Source: Starkeya sp. ORNL1 | GTDB lineage: Bacteria > Pseudomonadota > Alphaproteobacteria > Rhizobiales > Xanthobacteraceae | Length of the DNA: 64,000 bases | Assembly: GCF_012971745.1 (NCBI RefSeq) | Contig: NZ_CP048834.1 | Span: 5,775,001 to 5,839,000, forward strand | Direction: 5' to 3' | Part shown: positions 24,341 to 33,397 of the stretch, one piece after another | Position numbering within the stretch: the stretch's first letter is position 1 | Layout: every line of letters begins with the position of its first letter | Translations under genes and position numbers: made by a program | Notes under the pieces: generated by a model | Databases searched by the model: none | What the model saw: the letters and a program-made list of their open reading frames with translations, nothing else | Told to the model about the DNA's origin: nothing

Positions 24341-25837
24341 GTGCTGCTGCTCGACGCGCTGGCTCTCAACCTCGAACGTCGGCCGGACGCCCCGCTCTAC
24401 CGGCAGATCTATGATGGTCTCGCCGCCGGCATCATTGGCGGCGCGATCAAGCCGGGCGAGCGGCTGCCCTCGACCCGCGACCTCGCGCAGGCGCTCGGCG
24501 TCTCGCGCAACACCATCATGCTGGCCTTCGAGCAACTCACCGCCGAGGGCTATCTTGAGGGCCTGTCCGGCTCAGGCACCTATGTCTCGCGCGAGCCGCC
24601 GGCCGAGCTGGTCGAGAAGGAAGCGCCGCGCATCAATCCGGCGATCCGCGCCGCCGGTAGTCTGGAGCGCGCCTTCGACATTGGCGGCGGCCTCGCCAAT
24701 GTGCCGGCGACGCTGCGCTATATGCGCCGGCCGGTGCCGTTCCGCTCGAACTTCCCGGCGCTCGATGCCTTCCCGGTGCATCTGTGGGCCAAGCTCGCCG
24801 CCGATCTCTATCGCCGGCTCGATGCCGACACCGCCAATCATCTGATGGGGGAGGGCGATCCGCAGGGCTACGGCCCGCTGCGCGAAGCCATTGCCGAGCA
24901 TGTCGCGCTCGGCCGCGGTATCGCCTGCACCGCGGCCAACGTCATCATCTTCGCCGGCGCGCAGCAGGCGGTGGACCTTGCCTGCCGCCTGCTGCTGATG
25001 CCGGGCGACGAGGTGGTGTGCGAGGACCCCGGCTATGACGGCGTCTACGCCTCGGTGATCGCGACCGGTGGCGTGCCGGTGCCGGTGCCGGTCGACGAGG
25101 AGGGGCTCGATATCGCCATGGCCGAGCGCAAGACGCCGGGCGCGCGCCTGGCCTATGTCTCGCCTTCCAAGCAGTTCCCGCTCGGCATGGCGCTGTCGCT
25201 GGAGCGTCGCCATCAGCTGGTCGACTGGGCCAACCGGACCAATAGCTGGATCCTCGAGGACGATTACGACAGCGAGTTCCGCTATTCCGGCCGGCCGCTG
25301 CCCTCGCTCTACGGCATCGATCGCGGCGCGCGGGTGATCTATCTCGGCACCTTCAGCAAGACGCTGTTCCCGGCGCTCCGGCTCGGCTTCGCCATCGTGC
25401 CGACCACGCTGATCGAGGCGTTCGTCTCGGCGCGCACCGTGGTCGGGCGTTATTCGCCGATCCTCGAACAGGTGCTGGTCGCCCGCTTCATGACCGAGGG
25501 CCACTTCGCCAGCCATGTGCGCAAGATGCGCAAGCTCTATTCGCAGCGCCAGGCGCATCTGCTCTGTGCGGTGGAGGGGCGGCTGGGCGAATGGCTTACC
25601 GTGACGCCGACCGACACCGGCATGGAGGTGATCGCCCGCCTAGCACCGGGCCTGAGCGGGCGGGCGCTCTCCAAGGCGGCGGCCGAGCGCGGGCTGGAGG
25701 TCATGCCGATCTCCTCGCTGGCGCGCGAGACCGATGTCGACGACCGGGTGACGCTCGGCTTCAGCGCCTTCACGACGGAGCAGATCGACGAGGGGATCGG
25801 GCGGCTGCGCTCGGTGCTGATGGCGATGAGGGCGTGA
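24341..25837 (+). CDS. MocR-family regulator (GntR helix-turn-helix fused to aminotransferase-like domain)
   Basis: A 498-residue PLP-dependent transcription regulator. Residues ~15-80 are the GntR DNA-binding domain (RLPSTRDLAQALGVSRNTIM). The rest is a fold-type I aminotransferase-like effector domain with the PLP lysine in YLGTFSKTLFPALRLGF. GTG start at 24341 with GGAG 8-10 nt before it. MocR proteins often control amine or amino-acid genes (GabR, TauR, PdxR). Placed beside a transaminase and an amine importer, it probably controls them. Expression from a sigma-54 promoter would link it to nitrogen status. Confidence 0.92.
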   Translation: MLLLDALALNLERRPDAPLYRQIYDGLAAGIIGGAIKPGERLPSTRDLAQALGVSRNTIMLAFEQLTAEGYLEGLSGSGTYVSREPPAELVEKEAPRINPAIRAAGSLERAFDIGGGLANVPATLRYMRRPVPFRSNFPALDAFPVHLWAKLAADLYRRLDADTANHLMGEGDPQGYGPLREAIAEHVALGRGIACTAANVIIFAGAQQAVDLACRLLLMPGDEVVCEDPGYDGVYASVIATGGVPVPVPVDEEGLDIAMAERKTPGARLAYVSPSKQFPLGMALSLERRHQLVDWANRTNSWILEDDYDSEFRYSGRPLPSLYGIDRGARVIYLGTFSKTLFPALRLGFAIVPTTLIEAFVSARTVVGRYSPILEQVLVARFMTEGHFASHVRKMRKLYSQRQAHLLCAVEGRLGEWLTVTPTDTGMEVIARLAPGLSGRALSKAAAERGLEVMPISSLARETDVDDRVTLGFSAFTTEQIDEGIGRLRSVLMAMRA

Positions 25838-25851
25838 GAGTGAGTTCGGCT

Positions 25852-25957
25852 TGAGCATCCTTCGAGGCCCGGCTTCGCCGGGCACCTCAGGATGACGTCC
25901 ATCTATAGCGCCACGTCATCCTGAGGTGCGAGCGCAGCGAGCCTCGAAGGATGCTCA
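25852..25957. repeat. Palindromic repeat of the CTCGAAGGATGC family
   Basis: A long imperfect inverted repeat: TGAGCATCCTTCGAGGC... on the left and ...GCCTCGAAGGATGCTCA on the right, with CACCTCAGGATGACGT/ACGTCATCCTGAGGTG inside. It may also stop transcription after the MocR gene. A second member is at 32506-32617. Confidence 0.85.
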
Positions 25958-25974
25958 CGAAGAGCACCGCATTT

Positions 25975-26007
25975 GATTCAAATTTGAATCGAAAGGTAAT
26001 CTTTACC
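25975..26007. promoter_or_regulatory. Two tandem palindromes upstream of tamA
   Basis: GATTCAAATTTGAATC (25975-25990) is a perfect 16-bp palindrome containing two GANTC sites, the CcrM methylation target of alphaproteobacteria. GGTAATCTTTACC (25995-26007) is a second dyad. They lie about 105-135 bp before tamA and may be regulator sites. Confidence 0.5.
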
Positions 26008-26110
26008 ATCGCCCTGTAATTTCACCGACACTCAGGTCATCCACAGATGATCATATTCAGACCGCATTTCCGCCTTAACCGGGCAAGGTCTTTGTTGGTG
26101 TCGGGCGTGA

Positions 26111-28075
26111 ATGTTGGCGTCATTTGGGCATAGCGGACGGTACTATTCGCGTTCCGCACTGCTCGGTGCTGCGGCCTTAATCCTTACGGTCGCACCCGCT
26201 CGTGCCGACGAACCAAATTTCTTCGATTCTATAGCCGATTTCTTCAATCCGAATCGTGCGGCAGGCCGCGAGGCGCCGGCCATCGACGCCGTGCCCTATA
26301 CCGTGACGATCGAAGTGAAGGGCGGCGACAGCTCGGTGAAGAGCGCCGTGACCGACGCTTCGAACCTCGAATCGCTTAAGGATCGCGCGCCCTCCGGCGC
26401 CGCCGGGCTGATCCGCCGCGCGCTCTCGGATTATGAGCGCATCACCGCTGCGCTCTATTCCCAGGGCTATTACGGCGGCAATATCCGCATGGCCATTGCC
26501 GGCAATGCACCGGATGCGCCCAACATTTTCGACATCGTCGAGGCGGCGCGCAAGCGCGGCCCGGTGCCGGTGCGGGTCGATGTCGATCCCGGCCCCGCCT
26601 TCACCTTCGGCGACGTCCGCATCCTCGATGCCCGCGCCCGCCGTCCGATCCCGGACGGGCCGAGCCTGCGCAAGCTGGGCTTGGAACCCGGCCAGCCGGC
26701 GCTGGCCGACAATGTGGTGCGCGCCGAGGCGATCCTGGTCGATTTCTGGCGCGACCAGGGCCACCCCTTCGCGCGCATCGCCGACAAGGACGTCGTCGCC
26801 GACCACGCCGCGAAGAAGCTCAATGTCACGCTGCTGGTCGAGCCGGGTCCGGTCGCCACCTTCGGCCGTTTCACCGTCTCCGGCGCCGACTTCCTCACGC
26901 CGGGCTTCATCGAGGACCGCATCGAGATCCCGCCGGGCACGCCCTATTCGCCCGAGAGGCTCACCCGGCTGCGCAAACGCCTGCTCGGCTACCAGGCCAT
27001 TGCCAGCGTGCGCATCCGCGAGGGCGAGCAGCTCGACCGCGAGGGCAGGGTGCCGGTCTATATCGAGGTGACGCCGCGCGAGCAGCGCTATATCGGCTTC
27101 GCTGCGAAATATTCCAGCACCGACGGCTCCTCGCTGAACGGCTTCTGGGGCCACCGCAATTTGTTCGGCGGCGGCGAGACGCTGCGCCTCGATGCCACCG
27201 TCTCCTGGTTCGGCCAGAAGCCCGAGGCGGTGCCGGACGCAGATCCGTTCGGCTACAAGCTCGCCGCCAGCTTCGTGAAGCCCGGCATCTATACGGCGCA
27301 GGACGATCTCATCGCCAATGCCGCCATCCTGCGTGAAGTCACCAATGCCTATGTGCGCGAAGGCGTGACCGCGCTGGTCGGCATCCGCCACCGCTTCGAC
27401 GACACGCTCTCGGTGCAGGTCGGGCTCGATTTCGAGCAGGCGCAGGTCGAGGACACCACCGGCACGCGCGACGATTTCGTCGCCGGCGTGCCGATCGATA
27501 TTGCCTACGACACCACCGACAACGCGCTCGACCCGACGCAGGGCATACGAGCCGCGGCGACCGTGGAGCCCTTCGCCTATCTCGGCCAGAGCGGGGCCGG
27601 GCCGGTGATGATGAAGGGCACGTTCGCCACCTATCGCGCGCTCGACGAGGACAAGCGCTATATCCTCGCTGGCCGCGTGAGTGCCGGCAGCATATTCGGC
27701 GCCAGTCTCTTTGACGTGCCGCCGCAGCGGCGCTTCTATGCCGGCGGCGGCGGCTCGGTGCGCGGCTATGATTATCAGGCGGCCAGCCCGCGCGATGCCA
27801 ATGGCGACATCATCGGCGGCCTCTCCTATTTCGAGGCCTCAGCCGAGCTGCGCATCAAGATCACCGACACCATCGGCGTGGTGCCGTTCTTCGACATGGG
27901 CTCGGCCTTCTCGTCCGAGATTCCCGACTTCGACAGCCTGAAATATTCGGCCGGCATCGGGCTGCGCTACTACACCGCCATCGGGCCGCTGCGTGTCGAT
28001 TTCGCAGTGCCGCTCAATCCCGGACCCGATGACGGCTCTTACGGGGTCTATGTCAGCCTGGGGCAGGCATTCTGA
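26111..28075 (+). CDS. tamA: Outer-membrane assembly factor TamA (POTRA-beta-barrel protein)
   Basis: A 654-residue Omp85-family protein. A signal peptide (residues ~1-33, ending ARADEPNFF) is followed by about three POTRA repeats (to ~residue 320; FGDVRILDARARRPI, FGRFTVSGADFLTPGF) and a C-terminal 16-strand barrel. The family motif VRGYDYQ and the final strand VYVSLGQAF with terminal Phe are visible. TamA works with TamB in transport of material to or assembly of the outer membrane. The stop codon overlaps the tamB start (TGATG). Confidence 0.92.
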   Translation: MLASFGHSGRYYSRSALLGAAALILTVAPARADEPNFFDSIADFFNPNRAAGREAPAIDAVPYTVTIEVKGGDSSVKSAVTDASNLESLKDRAPSGAAGLIRRALSDYERITAALYSQGYYGGNIRMAIAGNAPDAPNIFDIVEAARKRGPVPVRVDVDPGPAFTFGDVRILDARARRPIPDGPSLRKLGLEPGQPALADNVVRAEAILVDFWRDQGHPFARIADKDVVADHAAKKLNVTLLVEPGPVATFGRFTVSGADFLTPGFIEDRIEIPPGTPYSPERLTRLRKRLLGYQAIASVRIREGEQLDREGRVPVYIEVTPREQRYIGFAAKYSSTDGSSLNGFWGHRNLFGGGETLRLDATVSWFGQKPEAVPDADPFGYKLAASFVKPGIYTAQDDLIANAAILREVTNAYVREGVTALVGIRHRFDDTLSVQVGLDFEQAQVEDTTGTRDDFVAGVPIDIAYDTTDNALDPTQGIRAAATVEPFAYLGQSGAGPVMMKGTFATYRALDEDKRYILAGRVSAGSIFGASLFDVPPQRRFYAGGGGSVRGYDYQAASPRDANGDIIGGLSYFEASAELRIKITDTIGVVPFFDMGSAFSSEIPDFDSLKYSAGIGLRYYTAIGPLRVDFAVPLNPGPDDGSYGVYVSLGQAF

Positions 28076-31000
28076 TGGGCATAGCGGGGCGCATCGGCAA
28101 ATGGTTTGGGCGGGCGCTGCTCGGCATCCTCGCGCTGCTGGTCGTCGTGTTCCTCGCCATCCAGACCCCGCCGGGCAAGGCGATGCTGGCCTCCATCGGC
28201 TCCTCGCTCGCCTCAAGCGAGGGCATGCGGATCGAGATCTCCGGCATTGGCGGCTTCATCCCCTCCGACATGAGCGTGGACAGCGTGCGGCTGTCCGATG
28301 CCGATGGCCCGTTCGCTGAAGTTCAGGGCATCCGCCTCAGCTGGAGCCCGTTGGCGCTGCTGACCGGCACGCTCAATATCGAGGATGCCGGCGCCGTCCT
28401 TGTTGCGGTGATGCGCAAGCCGCAATTGCCGCCCGCCGCCGAGGCGCCGAAGAGCGAAGGCAGCGGCGGCAGCTTCATGCTGCCGGTGCGGATCGGCCGC
28501 TTCGCACTCGACGAGGTCGATATCGCCGAGCCGGTGCTGGGCCATGAGGCGGTGCTGTCGCTCACGGCTTCCGCCGAATTGCTGGCGCTGGAGCGCGGCC
28601 TCTCCGCCGATTTCGACCTGCAGCGCAAGGATTCGCCCGGCAGCGTCACCGGCAAGCTGCATTATGCTCCGGAGACCGGCGGCCTCGATGTCGACGTCAC
28701 CGCGCAGGAACCGGCCGGCGGGCTGGTGGCGCGGGCCGCCGGCATGGACGGCCTGCCGGCGCTGCTGGCAACGCTGAAGGGCAGCGGCCCGCTCGACGCC
28801 TTCGACGCCCATCTCGATGTCTCCGCCGGAAATGCCGCTCGCATCAGCGGCGCCGCCGGCGTGCGTGCCATCGAGAATGGCCGCCGCATCACCTTCGCCA
28901 TCGATGCCGACGTGGCGAAGCTGCTGCCGGCCAAGATCGCGCCGCTCTTCGAGGGGCGCACCGAACTCGCCGGGACCGCGACGGTGGATGCGGAAACAAA
29001 GGTCGGTATCGAGACGCTGACCGCCCGCGCGTCCGGCTTTGGCGCCGGCGCCAAGGGTTCGTTCGACACGCAGGCGATGAGCGCCGATCTCGCCTTCGGC
29101 GTGAATGTCGGCGAAGCGGCGCGCTTCTCGGCGCTGGCGCCGGGCGTCACATGGGCCTCGCTGGCGATTGAAGGCACCGTGAAGGGCGCGGTGGCCGCCC
29201 CAAGCGTGGCGGCGAAAATCACCGGCCAGGGCCTGAAGGGCGCTGGCTATGGCGCCGGCTCACTGGTGGTGAACGCCACCACCGTTCCCGACAGCGTGCA
29301 GAACCTCGCACTCAATGTGACCGGCAAGGCGCAGGGGCTCACCGCGGGCGATCCGAAGGTCGCGAGCGCCCTCGGGCAGAGTGCGACCTTCACCATCACC
29401 GGCGCCAAGCCCGCCACCGGGCCAGTCACGCTCACCGCCCTGACCGCCGAGCTTTCCGCACTGACCGCGCGCTTTGCCGGCAATGCCAATCCGGACAACA
29501 TCGCCGGCACGCTGCACCTCGAAAAGCTCGATCTCGCCGCGCTGAGCCCGCTCGCCGGCCGGCCGCTCGGCGGCACCGCGGCGTTCGACGTCACGGTCGA
29601 TGCCAGCGGCGACTTCTCCCACGCCAAGCTCGATATCAAAGGCGGCACGCAGGGGATTTCGACCGGTATCGGCGCGGTGGACGGACTATTCGGCAAAGCG
29701 ACGACACTCGCCGGTGCGCTCGCCCGCGACGGCGAGAGCGCGATCCGGATCGATGGGTTGAACCTTGCCGCCGACGGCCTCACCGTGACGGCGAACGGCA
29801 CACTTTCGAAGACCACGGCCGACCTCAAGGCCAAGCTGGCGCTCTCCGATCTCGCGAAGATCGATCCGAAGGTGTCCGGCGCGCTGAGCGGCGATGCCGC
29901 CTTCTCCGGCAGCCTTGACGATCTCGGCCTCAAGGCGCGGCTCTCGATTCCCTCGGGAACGGCGATGAAGCAGCCGATCGAAAAGCTCAGCCTTGACCTC
30001 GTCGCCAGCGACATCACCGGCAAGCCGGCCGCGTCCTTCAAGTTGGACGGCAAGATCGCCGGCAAGCCGGCCACCGGCTCCGGCGCCTTCGCGACGCTGG
30101 CGGAAGGGGCAAAGCAGCTCAAGGGGCTGGCGCTCGCCATCGGCTCGGTCACCGCCAAGGGCGACATCGCCCTCAATGCCAACAGCATCGCAACCGGCAA
30201 GCTGACCATCGCCGCCGGCAACCTCGGCGATCTCTCGGCGCTGGCGCTTACCCAGATGGCCGGCAAGCTGAATGCTGACATGAGTCTCGACGCCGTCCAG
30301 GGCAAGCAGCGCGTGGTGGTCAAGGCCGACGCCGACAAGGTGCTGGCGGCGGGGCAGGTGGTCGACAGCGCGCGCATCGACGCCACGGTGATCGATCCAG
30401 CGGGCATCCCGATGCTGGACGGCAATGTGCAGCTCTCCGGCGTGAAGGCCGGCGGCGTCGATATCCCGAAGGCGACGCTGAATGCCGATGGCGGCACGTC
30501 CGGCACCGCGCTCAAGCTCGATGCCACGGTGAACGGCGCGACCATCGCCGCTGCCGGCCAGCTCAGCCAGCAGGGCAAGGACATGCTGTTCCGCCTCGAC
30601 CGGCTGAACGTGGCGCGCGGCACGGCGAGCCTCGCCACCTCGGCGCCGGCGAACTTCACCGTGTCCGGCAGCACGGTGACTATCGACAAGCTGACGCTGG
30701 CGACCAAGGGCGGCGGCGCCACCGTCTCCGGTCGCGCCGGCGAGACGCTCGATCTCGATGTCGATCTGCGCGCCCTGCCGCTGTCGCTGGCCGATCTGGC
30801 GGCGCCAGGCCTCGGGCTTGCCGGCACGCTCAGCGGCTCGGCAAAGATATCCGGCCCGGCCAAGGCGCCGGCCGGCAATTACAATCTCGCGATCGCCAAG
30901 GTCTCGACCCCGGACCTCGCCAAGAACGGTGTCGGCCCGCTCGACATCAAGGCCGAGGGCCAACTCTCCGGCGGGCGGGTCGACACCCGCGCAAGCATAT

Positions 31001-32364
31001 CCGGGCCATTCATCTCCGGCGTCACCATCACCGGCTCGGCGCCGATCAGCGCCGGCGAGCTCGACCTTGCCATCAAGGGCGCGCTCGATCTTGCCGTCGC
31101 CAACCCGCTGCTCGCGACCTCCGGCTCCCGGGTCGGCGGCAATGCCACCATCGATGCCACGGTGAAGGGCACGCCGGCCGCGCCGCGCGCCGGCGGCACG
31201 GTGCGCCTCAGCGGTGCCCGCTTCGACGACAGCGTGAACGGCATCAGCCTCAGCAATATCGAAGGCTTGGTCACCGGCACCGAGCGCTCGGTGACGCTCA
31301 CCTCACTCTCGGCCAAGACCCCGAACGGCGGCGGGCTCACCGCCCGCGGCAATGTCGCGCTCGATCCGGCGGCGGGCTTTCCCGGCAAGATCGACGTCGA
31401 TCTCACCAATGCCGGCCTCGTCAATAGCGAGCTGATGCGCTTCGTCGGCGAGGGCAAGCTCGCGGTGGAGGGCGCCTTCGCCAATAATCCGCGTCTCACC
31501 GGGCGGCTGACCGTCAAGAACCTCGACGTCAATATTCCCGACAAGCTGCCGGGCGGCGGCGATGCCTTGAATGTGCGTCACGTCAATGGCAGCGCCCCCG
31601 GCACTGCGGCCCGCGGCGGCAAGCCTCAGGCGCCGGCCGCGCGCGCCGCGCCGAAGCCCGATGCCGGCATGCCGCTCGACCTCGTGGTCTCGGCGCCGAA
31701 CAATGTCTTCGTGCGCGGCATGGGGCTGGAGGCCGAGCTTGGCGGCGACATCAAGGTCTCCGGCACCAGCGGCTCGCCGGTGACGAATGGCGGCTTCGAG
31801 ATGAAGCGCGGCAATTTCGACGTCCTCGGCAAGCGGCTGAACTTCACCCGCGGCAAGATCACCTTCACCGGCACCACCGATCCCGAGCTCGACTTCGTCG
31901 CCGAGACCACGGCGAACGACATCACCGCGCAGATCCTGGTGACCGGGCCGGCCTCGAAGCCGGACATCACCTTCACCTCGACGCCGACCCTGCCGCAGGA
32001 CGAGGTGCTGGCACGCCTGATGTTCGGCCGCTCCGCCGGCTCGCTCACGGCCGGGCAGGCGGTGCAGGTGGCGCAGACCATCGCGCAATTCTCCGGCGGC
32101 GGCCCGGGCGTGATGGACAAGATGCGCCGCTCGCTCGGCGTCGACAGCCTCGATGTCGGCACCAACGCTGCCGGCACCGGCGGCCAGGTCGGCATCGGCA
32201 AGCGGCTGAACGACAAGATGTATCTCGGCGTGAAGCAGGGCACGACGCCGAACTCCAGCCAGGTGACGGTCGATGTCGACATCACCAAGAATATCCGCCT
32301 GCAAGGCGCCACCGGCGCCGACGGCAGCGCCGAGGTCGGCGTCGGCGCGCAGTGGGATTATTGA
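28075..32364 (+). CDS. tamB: Translocation and assembly module inner-membrane protein TamB
   Basis: A 1429-residue AsmA-like protein. An N-terminal membrane anchor (residues ~14-32, LLGILALLVVVFLAIQ) precedes a very long periplasmic beta-repeat region rich in Ala, Gly, Leu and Asp (a hydrophobic groove in relatives). The C-terminal DUF490 domain is recognised by GGFEMKRGNFDVLGKRLNFT, GKITFTGTTDPELDF and LPQDEVLARLMFGRSAGSLT. It bridges inner and outer membranes with TamA and may carry phospholipid. Longer than the ~1260 residues of E. coli TamB, as usual in alphaproteobacteria. Translationally coupled to tamA. Confidence 0.93.
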   Translation: MGIAGRIGKWFGRALLGILALLVVVFLAIQTPPGKAMLASIGSSLASSEGMRIEISGIGGFIPSDMSVDSVRLSDADGPFAEVQGIRLSWSPLALLTGTLNIEDAGAVLVAVMRKPQLPPAAEAPKSEGSGGSFMLPVRIGRFALDEVDIAEPVLGHEAVLSLTASAELLALERGLSADFDLQRKDSPGSVTGKLHYAPETGGLDVDVTAQEPAGGLVARAAGMDGLPALLATLKGSGPLDAFDAHLDVSAGNAARISGAAGVRAIENGRRITFAIDADVAKLLPAKIAPLFEGRTELAGTATVDAETKVGIETLTARASGFGAGAKGSFDTQAMSADLAFGVNVGEAARFSALAPGVTWASLAIEGTVKGAVAAPSVAAKITGQGLKGAGYGAGSLVVNATTVPDSVQNLALNVTGKAQGLTAGDPKVASALGQSATFTITGAKPATGPVTLTALTAELSALTARFAGNANPDNIAGTLHLEKLDLAALSPLAGRPLGGTAAFDVTVDASGDFSHAKLDIKGGTQGISTGIGAVDGLFGKATTLAGALARDGESAIRIDGLNLAADGLTVTANGTLSKTTADLKAKLALSDLAKIDPKVSGALSGDAAFSGSLDDLGLKARLSIPSGTAMKQPIEKLSLDLVASDITGKPAASFKLDGKIAGKPATGSGAFATLAEGAKQLKGLALAIGSVTAKGDIALNANSIATGKLTIAAGNLGDLSALALTQMAGKLNADMSLDAVQGKQRVVVKADADKVLAAGQVVDSARIDATVIDPAGIPMLDGNVQLSGVKAGGVDIPKATLNADGGTSGTALKLDATVNGATIAAAGQLSQQGKDMLFRLDRLNVARGTASLATSAPANFTVSGSTVTIDKLTLATKGGGATVSGRAGETLDLDVDLRALPLSLADLAAPGLGLAGTLSGSAKISGPAKAPAGNYNLAIAKVSTPDLAKNGVGPLDIKAEGQLSGGRVDTRASISGPFISGVTITGSAPISAGELDLAIKGALDLAVANPLLATSGSRVGGNATIDATVKGTPAAPRAGGTVRLSGARFDDSVNGISLSNIEGLVTGTERSVTLTSLSAKTPNGGGLTARGNVALDPAAGFPGKIDVDLTNAGLVNSELMRFVGEGKLAVEGAFANNPRLTGRLTVKNLDVNIPDKLPGGGDALNVRHVNGSAPGTAARGGKPQAPAARAAPKPDAGMPLDLVVSAPNNVFVRGMGLEAELGGDIKVSGTSGSPVTNGGFEMKRGNFDVLGKRLNFTRGKITFTGTTDPELDFVAETTANDITAQILVTGPASKPDITFTSTPTLPQDEVLARLMFGRSAGSLTAGQAVQVAQTIAQFSGGGPGVMDKMRRSLGVDSLDVGTNAAGTGGQVGIGKRLNDKMYLGVKQGTTPNSSQVTVDVDITKNIRLQGATGADGSAEVGVGAQWDY

Positions 32365-32387
32365 GGGCCGGGCATAGGAGCTTGGCT

Positions 32388-32504
32388 TAGAGCCCTTTCC
32401 GTTCGGATGGAACCATCCGAACGACAGATGAGTGCTCTAGATTCTATAGGCTGGAGCAATTCCTCTTCGATCAGATGATTCCATCTGATCGGGAAATGCT
32501 CTAG
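32388..32504 (+). repeat. 117-bp dispersed repeat, copy A
   Basis: Starts TAGAGCCCTTTCCGTTCGGA and ends CGGGAAATGCTCTAG. It contains two internal hairpins: TTCGGATGG-AACC-style near the left end and ATCAGATGATTCCATCTGAT in the right half. Near-identical copies lie at 38558-38674 and 51142-51257. Confidence 0.92.
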
Positions 32505-32505
32505 C

Positions 32506-32617
32506 CACGTCATCCTGAGGTGCCGCGCAGCGGCCTCGAAGGATGCTGAACAGAAGACGGCCATCGGGAACGGGCATCCTTCGAGGCCCGGCTCACGCCG
32601 GGCACCTCAGGATGACG
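32506..32617. repeat. Palindromic repeat of the CTCGAAGGATGC family, second member
   Basis: CACGTCATCCTGAGGTGCCG... runs to GGCCTCGAAGGATGC, then the inverted form GCATCCTTCGAGGCCCGG... ends at CACCTCAGGATGACG. It abuts copy A of the 117-bp repeat in the tamB/SDR convergent gap. Confidence 0.85.
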
Positions 32618-32638
32618 CGGTCCTGGAATTCAACCTCC

Positions 32639-33397
32639 TCAATAAACCGCGCGCCCGCCCGAAATGTCGAACACCGCGCCCGTCGAGAAGGAGCACTCCT
32701 CCGACGACAGCCAGGCGATGAGCGCGGCGGCCTCGTCGACTTCGAGGAAGCGGCCCATCGGGATCTTCGACAGCATGAAGTCGATGTGGCTCTGCGCCAT
32801 CTGCGCGAACATCTCGGTGTTCGCCGCCGCCGGGGTGATGCAGTTCACCAGCACGTTGGAGGTCGCCAATTCCTTGGCGAGCGACTTGGTGAGGCCGATC
32901 AGCCCGGCTTTCGACGCCGAGTAATGCGAGGCGTTGGGATTGCCCTCCTTGCCGGCGATGGAGGCGACATTGACGATCCGCCCCCAGCCATTGGCAATCA
33001 GACGCGGCACCACCGCCCGGCTGGTGAGATAGGGGCCGACGAGGTTCACCTCGATGACCCGGCGCCACACATCGGGCTCCAACTCCCAGGTGCGGGCATT
33101 GCCGCCAGTGATGCCGGCATTGTTGACGAGGATGTCGATGCGGCCATGCGCGGCCTCGGTCGCCCGTGTTGCCGCTTCGACCGAGAATTCGTCGGTGAGT
33201 TCCACAGTGTGGGTGCTCACCTCGCCGAAGCCGGCGAGCAAGGCGCGCGCCTCGACCAGGCGAACCGCATCGACGTCCCAAAGCGCCACCGCCGCCCCGG
33301 ATTGCAGCAGGCGCTGGGCTGCCGCATAGCCAATGCCGCGGGCGCCGCCGGTGACGATGGCGACACGGGAGGAGAGATCGATCCTGTTCTTGCTCAT
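32639..33397 (-). CDS. Short-chain dehydrogenase/reductase
   Basis: A 252-residue classical SDR. Cofactor motif TGGARGIG, the NNAG motif (ILVNNAGITGG), catalytic Ser in VNVASIAGKEG and the active-site YSASK (HYSASKAGLIGLTKSLA). It ends FSTGAVFDISGGRAVY. The start overlaps the FadR-type regulator stop by 4 nt. With two enolase-superfamily enzymes in the same cluster, oxidation of a sugar or sugar-acid hydroxyl is likely, but the substrate cannot be named. The Asp in ALWDVDAV after strand 2 suggests NAD rather than NADP. Confidence 0.9.
   Translation of the reverse strand: MSKNRIDLSSRVAIVTGGARGIGYAAAQRLLQSGAAVALWDVDAVRLVEARALLAGFGEVSTHTVELTDEFSVEAATRATEAAHGRIDILVNNAGITGGNARTWELEPDVWRRVIEVNLVGPYLTSRAVVPRLIANGWGRIVNVASIAGKEGNPNASHYSASKAGLIGLTKSLAKELATSNVLVNCITPAAANTEMFAQMAQSHIDFMLSKIPMGRFLEVDEAAALIAWLSSEECSFSTGAVFDISGGRAVY

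Noticed and set aside
29247..30878. A 543-codon minus-strand frame inside tamB
   Set aside because: Low-complexity Ser/Ala/Pro composition and overlap with an intact TamB reading frame.
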